From QZLE01 sp033852135 (GTDB lineage Bacteria > Pseudomonadota > Gammaproteobacteria > QZLD01): DNA of 64,000 nucleotides. The notes under the pieces are model-generated. The model saw only the letters and a program-made list of their open reading frames with translations, had not been told where the DNA came from and searched no databases. Both the position numbers and the translations under genes were made by a program. The stretch spans positions 1-64,000 of the forward strand of contig JAWSVB010000016.1 in assembly GCA_033852135.1 (NCBI GenBank), given 5' to 3'. How positions within the stretch are numbered: the stretch's first letter is position 1; every line of letters starts with the position of its first letter. This document shows positions 10,334 to 20,371 of this stretch, one piece after another.

Positions 10334-10389
10334 TACAGTTCGCACTTCAATAATCTGTAATGGTTTTTTTGATTTTAACTGTACTGTTA
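10334..10389. promoter_or_regulatory. Candidate operator between phzF-like and mocR-like genes
   Basis: GTACAGTT at 10334-10341 and its perfect inverse AACTGTAC at 10378-10385 lie about 110-160 bases upstream of the PhzF start, in the region shared with the divergent MocR gene. A MocR protein often binds paired sites in front of the gene it controls. The assignment is by position and symmetry only. Confidence 0.3.
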
Positions 10390-10490
10390 TTCATAACCTA
10401 ACACTTCTTGGGTTCGCATAATAAGTGCAATTTTCTGAATGAGGTGGTCAGCTGATATAGTTCACCATTTTACTCGCCAAAGAAATATAG

Positions 10491-10723
10491 ATTCCCGCCT
10501 TCGCGCACTGCTGTCCGGGTAAACTTTTTGATAGTTACTTGAAAGCATTAGGATGCATAGCTTTAGATGGTAATTAAGGTGTTTTTACTTAAATTTTCAA
10601 GCCGCCTGAGCGCAGTCGAAGGGTAATGAAAATTTCAATTAAAACAAAGTGGTTTCGACTACGCTCAACCGACTTGTTTTAATTTTAGATTTTCCCCGGA
10701 CAGCAATGCGCCTTCGCGGGAAT
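10491..10723. repeat. MITE-like nested inverted-repeat element
   Basis: About 230 bases bounded by near-perfect inverted ends of 29 bases: ATTCCCG..TGCTGTCCGGG at 10491-10519 against its complement at 10695-10723. Inside are two further inverted pairs: GAGCGCAGTCGAA (10607) with TTCGACTACGCTCA (10654), and an AT-rich pair (about 10628-10648 and 10675-10694). It has no ORF. This is the architecture of a non-autonomous mobile repeat. The right end lies about 60 bases upstream of the MocR start, so it could carry or alter that promoter. Confidence 0.65.
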
Positions 10724-10781
10724 GACGTGTTTTATAGTTCTGATGAATACTTTCACAGTCTCTTTATGCTTGGAATGTCAC

Positions 10782-12230
10782 ATGAATAAATATGAATTAG
10801 TTGCTAATCAAATTTCGGAACAGATAGTTAATGGTGCCTATAAAGCTGGTGAAAAGTTGCCCGGAATTCGAAAATTACGCGCTGAATTCAGCGTTAGCAT
10901 CTCAACTATTCAAGAAGCTCTTGCACTGCTTGAAGATCGTAAGCAAGTTGAAGTTAAAAATAGATCTGGGCATTACGTTAAATATCTAAAATCGATAAAA
11001 ATACCTAAATTATCTGTAAGTAAAACCAAACTTGAACCAACTCCAATTACCAGCCATCAATTGGCGCTTGATTTGGTTAAAGCTACTAATACCGATGATT
11101 ACACCCTCTTCGGTGCTGCTATCCCTGATGCTGACTTTCTCCCCACCAAAGAGATTAATAACGCTATTAGCTATATCACTAAACATCATGCGAATCACAG
11201 CAATCACTACATTTTCCCTCCTGGTGACCCTGAGCTACGAACACAAATCGCGATTCATATGCAACAGGCTGGTTGCGAGACATCTCCAGATGATATTGTT
11301 ATTACCAATGGCTGCCATGAATCCATTTGCATCGCTCTAAAAGCTGTTGCCAAGACTGGTGATATTATTGCTGTTGAGACACCTACTTTTTATGGGTTAT
11401 TTCAAGCCATCGAATCTTTAGGGATGAAAGCTCTTGAGATACCGACAGATCCTGATTCTGGAATAAATTTGGGCGCATTAGAAATGGCCATTGAACAATG
11501 GCAAATTTCCGCCTGCGTTATGGTGTCAAACTTCAATAATCCTCTGGGATTTTGTATGCCTGAGGAGAATAAGAGACGATTTTACGACCTGCTATCTTGC
11601 CATGATATACCAATAATTGAGGATGACATTTATGGAGACCTTGGGTTTGATAACAGCAGGCCTATAGCTATTAAATCTTTGGATACCTTTTCGGATAGTG
11701 ATGGCTGTGATGACAATAGATTTAAAGGTGAAAATGTTATCTATTGCAACTCTTTCTCAAAAACTGTTTCGCCTGGTCTTCGCGTTGGATGGATTGCATC
11801 AAAAAAGTATCAAAGCAGAATTGAATATCTAAAGTACGTTTCAAATATGTCTACATCTACTATTGCGCAATTGGCATTAGCTAGATATTTAAAGCATGGT
11901 AACCATAATAAGTATTTACGTAATATCAGAATGAAATATGCCCACCAGGTAAGATTGATGGCAGAGGAAGTTTATAACTGTTTTCCTGAAGGAACAAAAA
12001 TTTCTCAGCCTTCTGGTGGATTTGTGATTTGGATAGAATTGCCTGAACAGATAGATGCCTTAAGCGTTTACAAACAGGCTCTTGAAGCAAAAATCAGTAT
12101 CGCTCCCGGGCAAATATTTTCTGCCAGAAAAAAGTACTCAAATTTCATCCGCCTTAACTGTGCTAAAAAATGGGGGCGAGATATCACAGATGCAATTTAC
12201 GCATTGGGTCGGATAATTAAGAGTATCTAA
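10782..12230 (+). CDS. MocR-type GntR/aminotransferase transcriptional regulator
   Basis: A 482-residue fusion. Residues 1-70 are a GntR winged helix (YELVANQISEQIVNGAYKAGEKLPGIRKLRAEF), and residues about 90-480 are a class I aminotransferase domain with SNFNNPLGFCMP and the PLP lysine in CNSFSKTVSPGLRVGW. MocR proteins sense PLP or an amino-acid adduct and switch neighbouring metabolic genes. The ATG at 10782 begins directly with the helix-turn-helix; the frame is open further upstream into the MITE-like repeat, but that part has no homologous look. It is divergent from the PhzF gene, a probable target. Its last four bases overlap the convergent kinase gene. Confidence 0.85.
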   Translation: MNKYELVANQISEQIVNGAYKAGEKLPGIRKLRAEFSVSISTIQEALALLEDRKQVEVKNRSGHYVKYLKSIKIPKLSVSKTKLEPTPITSHQLALDLVKATNTDDYTLFGAAIPDADFLPTKEINNAISYITKHHANHSNHYIFPPGDPELRTQIAIHMQQAGCETSPDDIVITNGCHESICIALKAVAKTGDIIAVETPTFYGLFQAIESLGMKALEIPTDPDSGINLGALEMAIEQWQISACVMVSNFNNPLGFCMPEENKRRFYDLLSCHDIPIIEDDIYGDLGFDNSRPIAIKSLDTFSDSDGCDDNRFKGENVIYCNSFSKTVSPGLRVGWIASKKYQSRIEYLKYVSNMSTSTIAQLALARYLKHGNHNKYLRNIRMKYAHQVRLMAEEVYNCFPEGTKISQPSGGFVIWIELPEQIDALSVYKQALEAKISIAPGQIFSARKKYSNFIRLNCAKKWGRDITDAIYALGRIIKSI

Positions 12231-15200
12231 ATTTTAAAGCGAATAGTAAATGTTGCTCCCATTCCAGCGGTACTACTGCAATCAATTGTCCCATTAAGCT
12301 GCTTAGCCACGAGGATATAGATGATATACAGTCCTAACCCAACTGCTCCTGTCATCTGTTTAGTTGAGAAAAAAGGATCAAAGATAGATGGTAGATCAGC
12401 TTCTGCTATTCCATAACCTTTATCTGAATAAATAAATTCTATACAACCATCAACCTGGCTAATATCAATATCTATCTCTCCAGCATCGCCATAATCGTAA
12501 CCATGTACAACTGTATTCGAAATTAATCCATTTAAGATTTGGTAGAAAACACTTGGATAGCTATCAATAACAAGGTCATTTTTACACTTTAAGTTAAAGT
12601 TATAATTATCTAACGGTAATATATGACGAATGCGCGCAATTGATTCATGTAAGTGGTCTTTTAAATTAAAGTATCTGTGCTTTTCATCTGTCTGATCTAC
12701 AGCTATCTGCTTAAAACGCTGTACTAGATCATCCACCCGCCCTAAACTCTCAGCAACATAGCTAGCGGCTTCATTTGTGCTGGAGAAATACTGCTCCAGA
12801 TCAGACTTGGTCATTGCGTTATTATAAAACTTTTCTCTAGCGCCTTTTATCAAATCTATTAATAGAGTTGATGATGTAATACCATTTCCTAGTGGTGTAT
12901 TAATTTGGTGAGCTACTCCAGCAACTAATCCGCCTAAAGCTGCCATTTTCCCTGACAATACTAATTGCTCCTGAGCATCTACTAACTCTTTTGTCCGTTT
13001 ACTAACAAGATCTTCCAAGTTTTGATAAATAAATGCATTTTCAATAGATATCGCAACTTGTGATGAAAGCATTTTTAAAAACTCTAAATGATGCTCACCA
13101 AATAAACCTTTTATCACACTATTCTCAAGATAAAGTATGCCCATCAGTTTTTTGTGATGGATAATTGGGTGGCATAGCAGTGAGTGCGGGTGAAATGTTT
13201 TAACATACTCATCATTTGCAAACTGGTCTTCAACAGTAGCATCTGCAAGTATGATGTCTTTTTTAGTTCTTGCTACAAAATTAACAATTGATATTGGCAA
13301 ACCTCTACGCCCATTATCATTAACTTTATCAAGGGGTATTGATTGCAGTACTTCTGTCTCACTTTTCTCAGCTGTACCCTCTGCCTCAACCTTAAAGACC
13401 CCTTCTCTATCGAGCAATAAAACTCCTCTCTGCGCACCTGAATTTTCAATCAATATATTCATCATATTAATTAAAAAGCCAGTTAGAGTTATCTCTTTAG
13501 AAATTGCTTGGGAAACTTTTAACACTGATTCAGAAGTTAAATTATAAAATTTTGTCAGCATTGTTGTATCGACACTTTGGTAAGAAGTTTCTGTTGTTGA
13601 AGTGTCTTTTGACATAGTCATAGTTGTTGGCACTAATAGCTGCATATACTGATGCTCTAATTGCTCAACTTTTCTATCTGCTCCCCAAAGCTTGTAGCAA
13701 TAATATGCTTGGCGTAGATATATTGCGGCTATATCTTCTTTATTATTTTCCAGCCAGAATCTTGCTGCACATTCATTTGCAATCCCTTCATATTGGACAA
13801 AATCATTTTCAGATGCTGATTTTATAGCTTTATCATATAAAGATATTGCATCCATATAGCGGCATTCAATACGAGCTATTTCAGCTGATACTAAATACTC
13901 ATGATTTCTGAAATTGCCTGGAGCATTAACAGCTATTTTTTGGATAAAATTATAGTTTGATTTAATTTTATCCCAGTAATATACCTGCTCTTCTGTTGTA
14001 AATGATTTATACATTTTTAGATAAAGTAGGCTCGCGTAAAAACGGAACTCTTCACCGTGAACGTAGTTTTCTGCAAAGCTGATATTTGATTCAAATTGTT
14101 TTGCTACTTCTAAGGCAAGTTTGTCCTGCCCCATTACAAAAAATCCAAGAACTTTATATATGTCAGCAAATACCAAAAATAACTTTAATGCAGAGAAATC
14201 TGATAAAAATTTTGAAGCGCTAAAATCTTCAGTATCGAAAGATGTCTCAGAGATAGTTTTACCGCGCATATAGTTAATAAATGCACTTGAGCTAGCTCTA
14301 CACAGATCATGCATCACATCTGCATTGATTTTTTTGAAATTATCCAGATATTCATTAGTAATATGTTCGGCTTCTTTTAGGTTCGTTCCCATCGACATTA
14401 TCGAGCGGTGACCATTTACCAAACAGTAACTTGCATGCACGAAATCACCACCGTCAAAGCCACTGTGATAAGCCTTCTGCATCATATCTGGTACTAAGTT
14501 CAAATGGGTTTTTAAATGGCTCAAAAAACCCCAGAAAACATTTAGAGTTTTACATGCGGCGCGCATATTCTCTAATTTCTCTTCTGTTAGGCGCTTACCA
14601 AGAACACCGAATTCATATGCTGCTTCATAATCTTGGTAATTTGATGACATCACCATTCCATGCCCTTCATAGGCATAAGCAGAATTGGCAGTGTTACCAT
14701 GTTCTATAGATAAATTTACTGAGGTAAAACTCAAAACAGGTAGATAGAAAGGTGAACTAATTACGCAGCAGTCGAATAGATTAACGGATATAACCTTTAA
14801 TATCTCTTGGCCTGGATCATCGGTAATTGGCAAATCATATAGATCTTTTATTGGTTTATTGCCCCAGTGCTCTTGATACCATTTTTCTTGCTCTTTTATA
14901 TATTCCTTTATGGCCCCATCATTCTCCAGCTGAGGCAGTTCAATCCCAAAAGAAGCAAATGCGTCTATGCCAGTATGAATTGACTCGATAAACTCACCTT
15001 GAATCGAGTGCTGAGCAATTAACTGAATATATACTTGCCCCTTTTCAACTGGGGTTTGAGAATAACTAAGGGTGCGATCTAATAACATTCTCGATTTATC
15101 AAAGTTGCCGACAAAATATTCACATTCAGCCTGTTCAATATGCAGTTCATACATCATTTCATGATGTAACTTCCAGCCATCATCTAGCGAAATACTTGCT

Positions 15201-17518
15201 GCTTCGCGGAAAAATTTTACCGCTGAATCATATGCCGCAGATGCTTTTGCTTTGCGCCCAGCTTTAATATTTAAATCGACGAGTTGAATCCTATCTGATT
15301 CTTCTTTAATTAATTCTTTGCCATGATTTAAGTGGTTAACGATTACGAAAATATCATCTTCAACCTCCTCTTTAGTTAAACTTTTTAGGAGTAATCTGCC
15401 AACTTTTAGATGAATATCTTGCCTGCATTCACTTGGAATCATGCTATATGCAGCCTGCTGCACACGGTCATGTAAAAATTTAAAGTAAATTTTGGGTGTA
15501 TATGATTCATCATCTGCAGAAGATATTTGCTGAAAATCCGAGCTCTCAGGAACAACTAACTCCTCATTAATAGCCTCCCAAAGATAAACCATTGTATTCA
15601 TTTGATTTTGTTCGTTAATAACCGACAAATTATGTATATCAAAAACATTACCGATACATGAAGCCAACCTAAGAACTTGCTGCGCTTTATCTGAAATACG
15701 TTCAATCTTGCGAACCATAAGACCAACAACATTTTCAGTTATACTTTTTTCTTTAATTTGCTCTATATCCCAACACCATGATTTCTTATCTGGTGAATAA
15801 GTTAATAGGTTTTCAGCTGGCAAAGATTTAAATAGTTGGGTTACATGAAATGCGTTTCCGTGAGATTTATCATAAATTAAACTAGCTAAAGCTGAAGATA
15901 CCTCTTTACTGGACTTTAATGCATCTGAAGTAAGCTCAGCTACATTGTCGCAAGATAGATCCCCAAGCTTAATCTCTTGCAAAGCTATTCCTAGCTCTTT
16001 CATCTCTTGCAATACAATCATTAGCGGATGTAATTTATCTACTTCATTATCTCTATATGAGCCAATAATAAGTAAGTGTTTAATAGATTTGTCTGTTAAC
16101 AAAAGAGATATTAAATTTAACGAGGCTGAGTCTACCCACTGTAAGTCGTCGATAAAGATTACAAATGGATGCTTAGCTTGACTAACAACTCTTATGAACG
16201 AACTAAAAACAAGGTTCAATCTGTTTTGTGCTTCTGCTGGACCAACCTCTTCAACTGGTGGTTGTGGCCCAATAACAAGAGACAAAGATGGAATCACATC
16301 AACTAAAACTTGAGCATTCAACCCAATTGCTTTAGAAATTTTTTCCTTCCAGATAGCTAGTGAGTGCGTATCCTCTTTTAATAAGTATTCAACAAATTCG
16401 GACAAAGACTGTATAAGGGCGTAATACGGTGTACTTTTTTGTAACTGGTCAAATTTGCCTGAACAAAAGTTCCCCCTTTTTGCGACAATAGGTTTTTGGA
16501 TCTCTCTAACTAACGATGTTTTACCAACACCAGAATAGCCGTTGACCAAAACAAGTTGTGTTTTACCTCTAGCGGTTTTATCAAAAGCATTTAGCAGTTT
16601 TTTTACCTCTGCCTCCCTTCCATACAATTTCTGAGTTAACTTTAACTGCCCAGAGAAATCATTCTGAGCTAAAGGGAAAGGCTCAATCTTGCCGTTACTT
16701 TCATATTGCTGCAAACACTCTTTAAGATCAGAAATTAAACCCGTTGCTGACTGATACCTATCTTCAGCGTTTTTCGACATCAGTTTAGAAATAATATCGG
16801 ATACATTTTTCCCAACTAAAGGTTCCAATTCGCAGGCACTGCTGCACTGCTTAGCAATATGACTATAGATTAGTTCCATTGCATCGGTTGTTGTAAATGG
16901 CAACACACCTGTTAATAGCTTATAAAATAAAACACCTAAGGAGTAATAGTCAGATCTATAGTCGATCTCACGGTTCATTCTCCCTGTCTGTTCGGGAGAG
17001 ATATAGGTCAGAGTTCCTACCAGGATATTTGGATTAATTGGGGCTGATGTCTCGGTGGTTAATGTGGTAGAAAGCTCAAAGTCTATAAGTTTTAACTGGG
17101 CTGTACTGGGGTTATAGATTATGTTCGAAAGATTTATGTCTTTATGAATAATGTTTAACGCGTGAACTTCATTAATTGCTTCAGTTATTTTTATAGCAAG
17201 AGGTAAAAAAACTTTAAGGCTAATTTTATCCGGAAATAATTTATTTAAGTCAACGCCATCAAAATCTTCTAATATGAGCATATAGCTCCCATGATTTTTT
17301 TCTAAACCATAGGGTTTTATAACGCAATCTGTATCAATTGATTTTAAAAGTTCATACTCATGCTTGTACCGGTAAATATTCTTAACTGAAGGAAAATCAC
17401 TATTTAAAACTTTAACAATAACATTAAGTCCATCACTATCCCTCTTTGCTCGATATACATGTGTACGTTTACTTACATACAGCTGTTGTAGGTCAGAAAA
17501 ACCACTTATTTCGAACAT
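12227..17518 (-). CDS. Trifunctional Ser/Thr kinase - AAA ATPase - GAF - histidine kinase
   Basis: A 1763-residue signalling protein. Residues about 10-265 are a Ser/Thr kinase with catalytic HKDINLSNIIY, LIDFELS in place of DFG, and SPEQTGRMN. Residues about 290-600 are an AAA/STAND ATPase with Walker A NGYSGVGKTS and Walker B IFIDDLQWVD. A long TPR-like helical region follows to about 1300. A GAF domain lies at about 1345-1485. A histidine kinase ends the protein, with GVAHQINTPLGN (phospho-His), an N box ISNTVVHGYD and DKGYGIAEADLPSIFDPFFS. The start has GGAG. Ligand and partner are unknown; a separate response regulator lies at 19562. It has no membrane segment, so it is probably a cytosolic sensor. 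Confidence 0.9.
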   Translation of the reverse strand: MFEISGFSDLQQLYVSKRTHVYRAKRDSDGLNVIVKVLNSDFPSVKNIYRYKHEYELLKSIDTDCVIKPYGLEKNHGSYMLILEDFDGVDLNKLFPDKISLKVFLPLAIKITEAINEVHALNIIHKDINLSNIIYNPSTAQLKLIDFELSTTLTTETSAPINPNILVGTLTYISPEQTGRMNREIDYRSDYYSLGVLFYKLLTGVLPFTTTDAMELIYSHIAKQCSSACELEPLVGKNVSDIISKLMSKNAEDRYQSATGLISDLKECLQQYESNGKIEPFPLAQNDFSGQLKLTQKLYGREAEVKKLLNAFDKTARGKTQLVLVNGYSGVGKTSLVREIQKPIVAKRGNFCSGKFDQLQKSTPYYALIQSLSEFVEYLLKEDTHSLAIWKEKISKAIGLNAQVLVDVIPSLSLVIGPQPPVEEVGPAEAQNRLNLVFSSFIRVVSQAKHPFVIFIDDLQWVDSASLNLISLLLTDKSIKHLLIIGSYRDNEVDKLHPLMIVLQEMKELGIALQEIKLGDLSCDNVAELTSDALKSSKEVSSALASLIYDKSHGNAFHVTQLFKSLPAENLLTYSPDKKSWCWDIEQIKEKSITENVVGLMVRKIERISDKAQQVLRLASCIGNVFDIHNLSVINEQNQMNTMVYLWEAINEELVVPESSDFQQISSADDESYTPKIYFKFLHDRVQQAAYSMIPSECRQDIHLKVGRLLLKSLTKEEVEDDIFVIVNHLNHGKELIKEESDRIQLVDLNIKAGRKAKASAAYDSAVKFFREAASISLDDGWKLHHEMMYELHIEQAECEYFVGNFDKSRMLLDRTLSYSQTPVEKGQVYIQLIAQHSIQGEFIESIHTGIDAFASFGIELPQLENDGAIKEYIKEQEKWYQEHWGNKPIKDLYDLPITDDPGQEILKVISVNLFDCCVISSPFYLPVLSFTSVNLSIEHGNTANSAYAYEGHGMVMSSNYQDYEAAYEFGVLGKRLTEEKLENMRAACKTLNVFWGFLSHLKTHLNLVPDMMQKAYHSGFDGGDFVHASYCLVNGHRSIMSMGTNLKEAEHITNEYLDNFKKINADVMHDLCRASSSAFINYMRGKTISETSFDTEDFSASKFLSDFSALKLFLVFADIYKVLGFFVMGQDKLALEVAKQFESNISFAENYVHGEEFRFYASLLYLKMYKSFTTEEQVYYWDKIKSNYNFIQKIAVNAPGNFRNHEYLVSAEIARIECRYMDAISLYDKAIKSASENDFVQYEGIANECAARFWLENNKEDIAAIYLRQAYYCYKLWGADRKVEQLEHQYMQLLVPTTMTMSKDTSTTETSYQSVDTTMLTKFYNLTSESVLKVSQAISKEITLTGFLINMMNILIENSGAQRGVLLLDREGVFKVEAEGTAEKSETEVLQSIPLDKVNDNGRRGLPISIVNFVARTKKDIILADATVEDQFANDEYVKTFHPHSLLCHPIIHHKKLMGILYLENSVIKGLFGEHHLEFLKMLSSQVAISIENAFIYQNLEDLVSKRTKELVDAQEQLVLSGKMAALGGLVAGVAHQINTPLGNGITSSTLLIDLIKGAREKFYNNAMTKSDLEQYFSSTNEAASYVAESLGRVDDLVQRFKQIAVDQTDEKHRYFNLKDHLHESIARIRHILPLDNYNFNLKCKNDLVIDSYPSVFYQILNGLISNTVVHGYDYGDAGEIDIDISQVDGCIEFIYSDKGYGIAEADLPSIFDPFFSTKQMTGAVGLGLYIIYILVAKQLNGTIDCSSTAGMGATFTIRFKI

Positions 17519-17869
17519 AAAATAATCTCCTCAGAAAGAAGCTTATCTTTATTTTTGACCATAATAGTAATAATTTGTTCAAAAAATAGAACTTGGGCGC
17601 TTTCCATTAAAATCCCTTATTTATACCTCTAAATAGTAATTATTTACTATTTAACAAAATCCATTTCCCAACTCAGTTGGTTATCCACCCTACTATTATA
17701 ATGTAATTCTTATACAAGCACGTGGTTTCATTTATATATCTATATAATCATGTGAGACAAGTCGCACAAAATATTGAAAATGCGCTCCAGCCTGTTATGG
17801 TTAGCAAATAATATTTAAAGCAAAATAACACCTTAATATAGATATGGACGACTTAGGAGTAACTCAAGT
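17519..17869. other. Divergent promoter region
   Basis: 351 AT-rich bases between the giant kinase and the divergent lysozyme-like gene. It should contain both promoters. I see no ORF, clear operator or terminator. Confidence 0.4.
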
Positions 17870-19525
17870 TTGGGTGATTTAGCAACAAAAAAAAGACCGG
17901 GTCATGCAATAAGCACTACAAGTTCTGTAGTTAACGGGTCTCCGTCTTCGAGCCAAAAAAAACAGGTTCGCTCTATTCTACAAAACTCCACTAACAAGCC
18001 CGCATATGGATTAGGAACTATTGGGTTCCCCCCGAATTATTCCAGCATCAATGCGTTAGATCTTAAAGATGAAGCTATCACTCTTGATGCTATGCTCGAT
18101 AATAAAAGCTTCAATTTAGAGCAGCGCTACATGGTAGCTAGAAATCTAGTTGAAATCTTTCATGAATTATCGATGCGCTCTACCGAGCAACGCGATGCTG
18201 AAAAACCAGACTATTCGAATGACATCTGGAATATTTATGGCGGCCCTGGTGACCCATTAATTGGATACCTCGACACTTTCGGTATTTTTCAGAATATATT
18301 TAAATGGGAAGTAGCTGCCAGAGAGCTTGGGCCAGAGAGCTGGTCTGATAAGCTTTTAAATCAAGCTTATCGAACAAACAATAAAGGTGCCCCACGGTCA
18401 ACAAATTTTAATAAAAGCGTTGAGGAAGGAAGATCTAATATCGGCAAACCCAAAGATCCAAATAAAAGAGACTGGGCACCTGCGATCAAAGCGGCATCAG
18501 AATGGAGTCCAGGAAATAAACACAAAGCTGTTAACCCAGATTTTCATTTGACTGCAGATGAAGCTGTCGGGCTATTGGGAGCAAATAACAATCTTTCCCA
18601 AGGTGAAAGGCTAATTCAAACCATGCTAAGCAATAAAAAAAGTCCACTTTCAGTCGACCAAGCAAAAGAGAAGATATCCAACTACATTGAAAACCAAATT
18701 ATACCTGCATTCAGAATAGCTAAGATTGATACTATACAAGCTCAATCAGCATTTTTAGCCCACTGGGCTGGTGAGACTAAATTTGGGTTATTTACTGAAA
18801 GTCAGAATGAGCTATTCGAGGATAACCCACACAATATAACCTACAACTCAGGCTATGGTGGTGCATATGATTATGCTCGTGCAAATAAAAACCGAACCGG
18901 TAATAAAGAACTGGACAAGAAAATTTTTAGCGAAGATTTAGCTCGTAAATCAAATGCTGTCGATCCGCTGGGAGCGATTGAAAGCAAGCAAGGGATGCTA
19001 GGAAAAACACAACAACAAGCTGCCGCAATAATGAACAAAACTTTTGTTGGGCGCGGTGCAGTGCAAGTAACACTTGATTCAAACTATACAATGGCACTGA
19101 TATACCTTGAGGAGATCCTTAAAACCACTAAAGATAAACATGATAGAGCATTAATCAAAGAAGCCCTATTCAAGATAAAACAAGACCCATCTCAAGCAGC
19201 AAACCCTAAATACGCCTTTCTATTCTCAGCTGCATATATGCACATGTCTGGGGGGGTAAAAGATACTGCAAATTTAGATGGTGAGATTGCTGAGCTAAGC
19301 TTTGAAGGAAATACTGGTAACTACATGTCGAGTGAGCAAAGACAACTCTTTACTTGGGTATCTGGTGGATTAAACATCGTCAAATTCGGCAGAAATTCAA
19401 AAGGCAGTGTCGCATCTTCAGTCAGAGAAGCATCAAATATGAAGGTTCGCGTCTATAACAACGCTTTCAAGATTTTGCAGCAAAAACTCATGGAAAAACA
19501 AAAAAAGAAAAGGCCAGATAGCTGA
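17870..19525 (+). CDS. Lysozyme/GH19-chitinase-like protein without signal peptide
   Basis: A 551-residue protein starting at a TTG with AGGAGT upstream. The N-terminal 230 residues are polar, start with a low-complexity Ser/Lys stretch, and match nothing I recognise. The C-terminal half resembles GH19-type lysozyme/chitinase: SAFLAHWAGETKFG carries the likely catalytic Glu, and FVGRGAVQVTLDSNY matches the GRGxxQxTxxxNY motif. There is no signal peptide or lipobox. A muralytic enzyme without an export signal could be an effector of a contractile or type VI apparatus or a phage-derived lysin, but no such genes are in the window. The stop is TGA. Confidence 0.65.
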   Translation: MGDLATKKRPGHAISTTSSVVNGSPSSSQKKQVRSILQNSTNKPAYGLGTIGFPPNYSSINALDLKDEAITLDAMLDNKSFNLEQRYMVARNLVEIFHELSMRSTEQRDAEKPDYSNDIWNIYGGPGDPLIGYLDTFGIFQNIFKWEVAARELGPESWSDKLLNQAYRTNNKGAPRSTNFNKSVEEGRSNIGKPKDPNKRDWAPAIKAASEWSPGNKHKAVNPDFHLTADEAVGLLGANNNLSQGERLIQTMLSNKKSPLSVDQAKEKISNYIENQIIPAFRIAKIDTIQAQSAFLAHWAGETKFGLFTESQNELFEDNPHNITYNSGYGGAYDYARANKNRTGNKELDKKIFSEDLARKSNAVDPLGAIESKQGMLGKTQQQAAAIMNKTFVGRGAVQVTLDSNYTMALIYLEEILKTTKDKHDRALIKEALFKIKQDPSQAANPKYAFLFSAAYMHMSGGVKDTANLDGEIAELSFEGNTGNYMSSEQRQLFTWVSGGLNIVKFGRNSKGSVASSVREASNMKVRVYNNAFKILQQKLMEKQKKKRPDS

Positions 19526-19561
19526 CCTTTATTAATAATTTTGATCGCAAGTTATCAATGT

Positions 19562-20146
19562 TTACAAAGTGGGCTTTTCATCACTTTTGTCTCTTGCTTT
19601 ATACCACTTCTCATTACCATACAATTTATCTGCACATTTCTCGCAAACTGTATGGGAAAATTCAGTAATCTTATTATGCTCAAAATATGTTTCAACAGAT
19701 TGCCAATACCCATCATCATCACGAATGCTTTTACATGACGCACATATAGGTAGCAAACCACGCAACATTTTTATCTCTATATGGGTATTAACTCTAGCCA
19801 TTAGCTCTTCGCTATTAAATGGCTTGGAAACATAATCAACACCACCTACTTTAAATCCTTTAACAACATCTTCAACTTCTGTTTTTGCTGTTAGAAAAAT
19901 CACCGGAATATGCTTGGTGTTAATACTAGATTTAAGTTTTTCACAAATTTCATATCCATCCAAACCTGGCATCATGACATCAAGAAGAATTAAGTCAGGA
20001 CTATCTTTTTCAATAATTTCAAGTGCGTTATTCCCATCTGACGATGAATCTACTCTATAACCATTTTCTACTAAAAGGCTTTCAAGCAGCTGCATGTTTA
20101 CCGGATCATCATCAACAATCAATATCCTTTTTTTCTTGTTATCCAT
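19562..20146 (-). CDS. Response regulator, REC domain with Cys-rich C-terminal tail
   Basis: A 194-residue protein from the ATG at 20146 (MDNKKKRILIVDDDP). Residues 5-120 are a CheY-like receiver with the acidic pocket VDDDP, the phospho-acceptor Asp in LILLDVMMPG and the Lys in YVSKPFN. The tail has CASCKSIRDDDGYW and CEKCADKLY, a Cys-pair module seen at the C terminus of several receiver and hybrid-kinase proteins, possibly metal-binding. It has no DNA-binding domain. The kinase gene at 12227 is a nearby candidate partner, but nothing in the sequence proves pairing. Confidence 0.85.
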   Translation of the reverse strand: MDNKKKRILIVDDDPVNMQLLESLLVENGYRVDSSSDGNNALEIIEKDSPDLILLDVMMPGLDGYEICEKLKSSINTKHIPVIFLTAKTEVEDVVKGFKVGGVDYVSKPFNSEELMARVNTHIEIKMLRGLLPICASCKSIRDDDGYWQSVETYFEHNKITEFSHTVCEKCADKLYGNEKWYKARDKSDEKPTL

Positions 20147-20371
20147 AATATTTATTCCATATTTATTAGTGGTTGGGGGTGGTAACCACGACAAGCAATT
20201 ACATAGTGTTACTACTGGTATATATAACTAATATAAAATAACTAGTACGTATTATTGTATATGTTATTAAATAAAAAACCATACAGTATCTAAGATAAAC
20301 CTTAGATAACGAAATATTATAAAAAAAACTGGTGTAAATTATGACTTGAAGGCCCACTAAGTTAAATTTGA

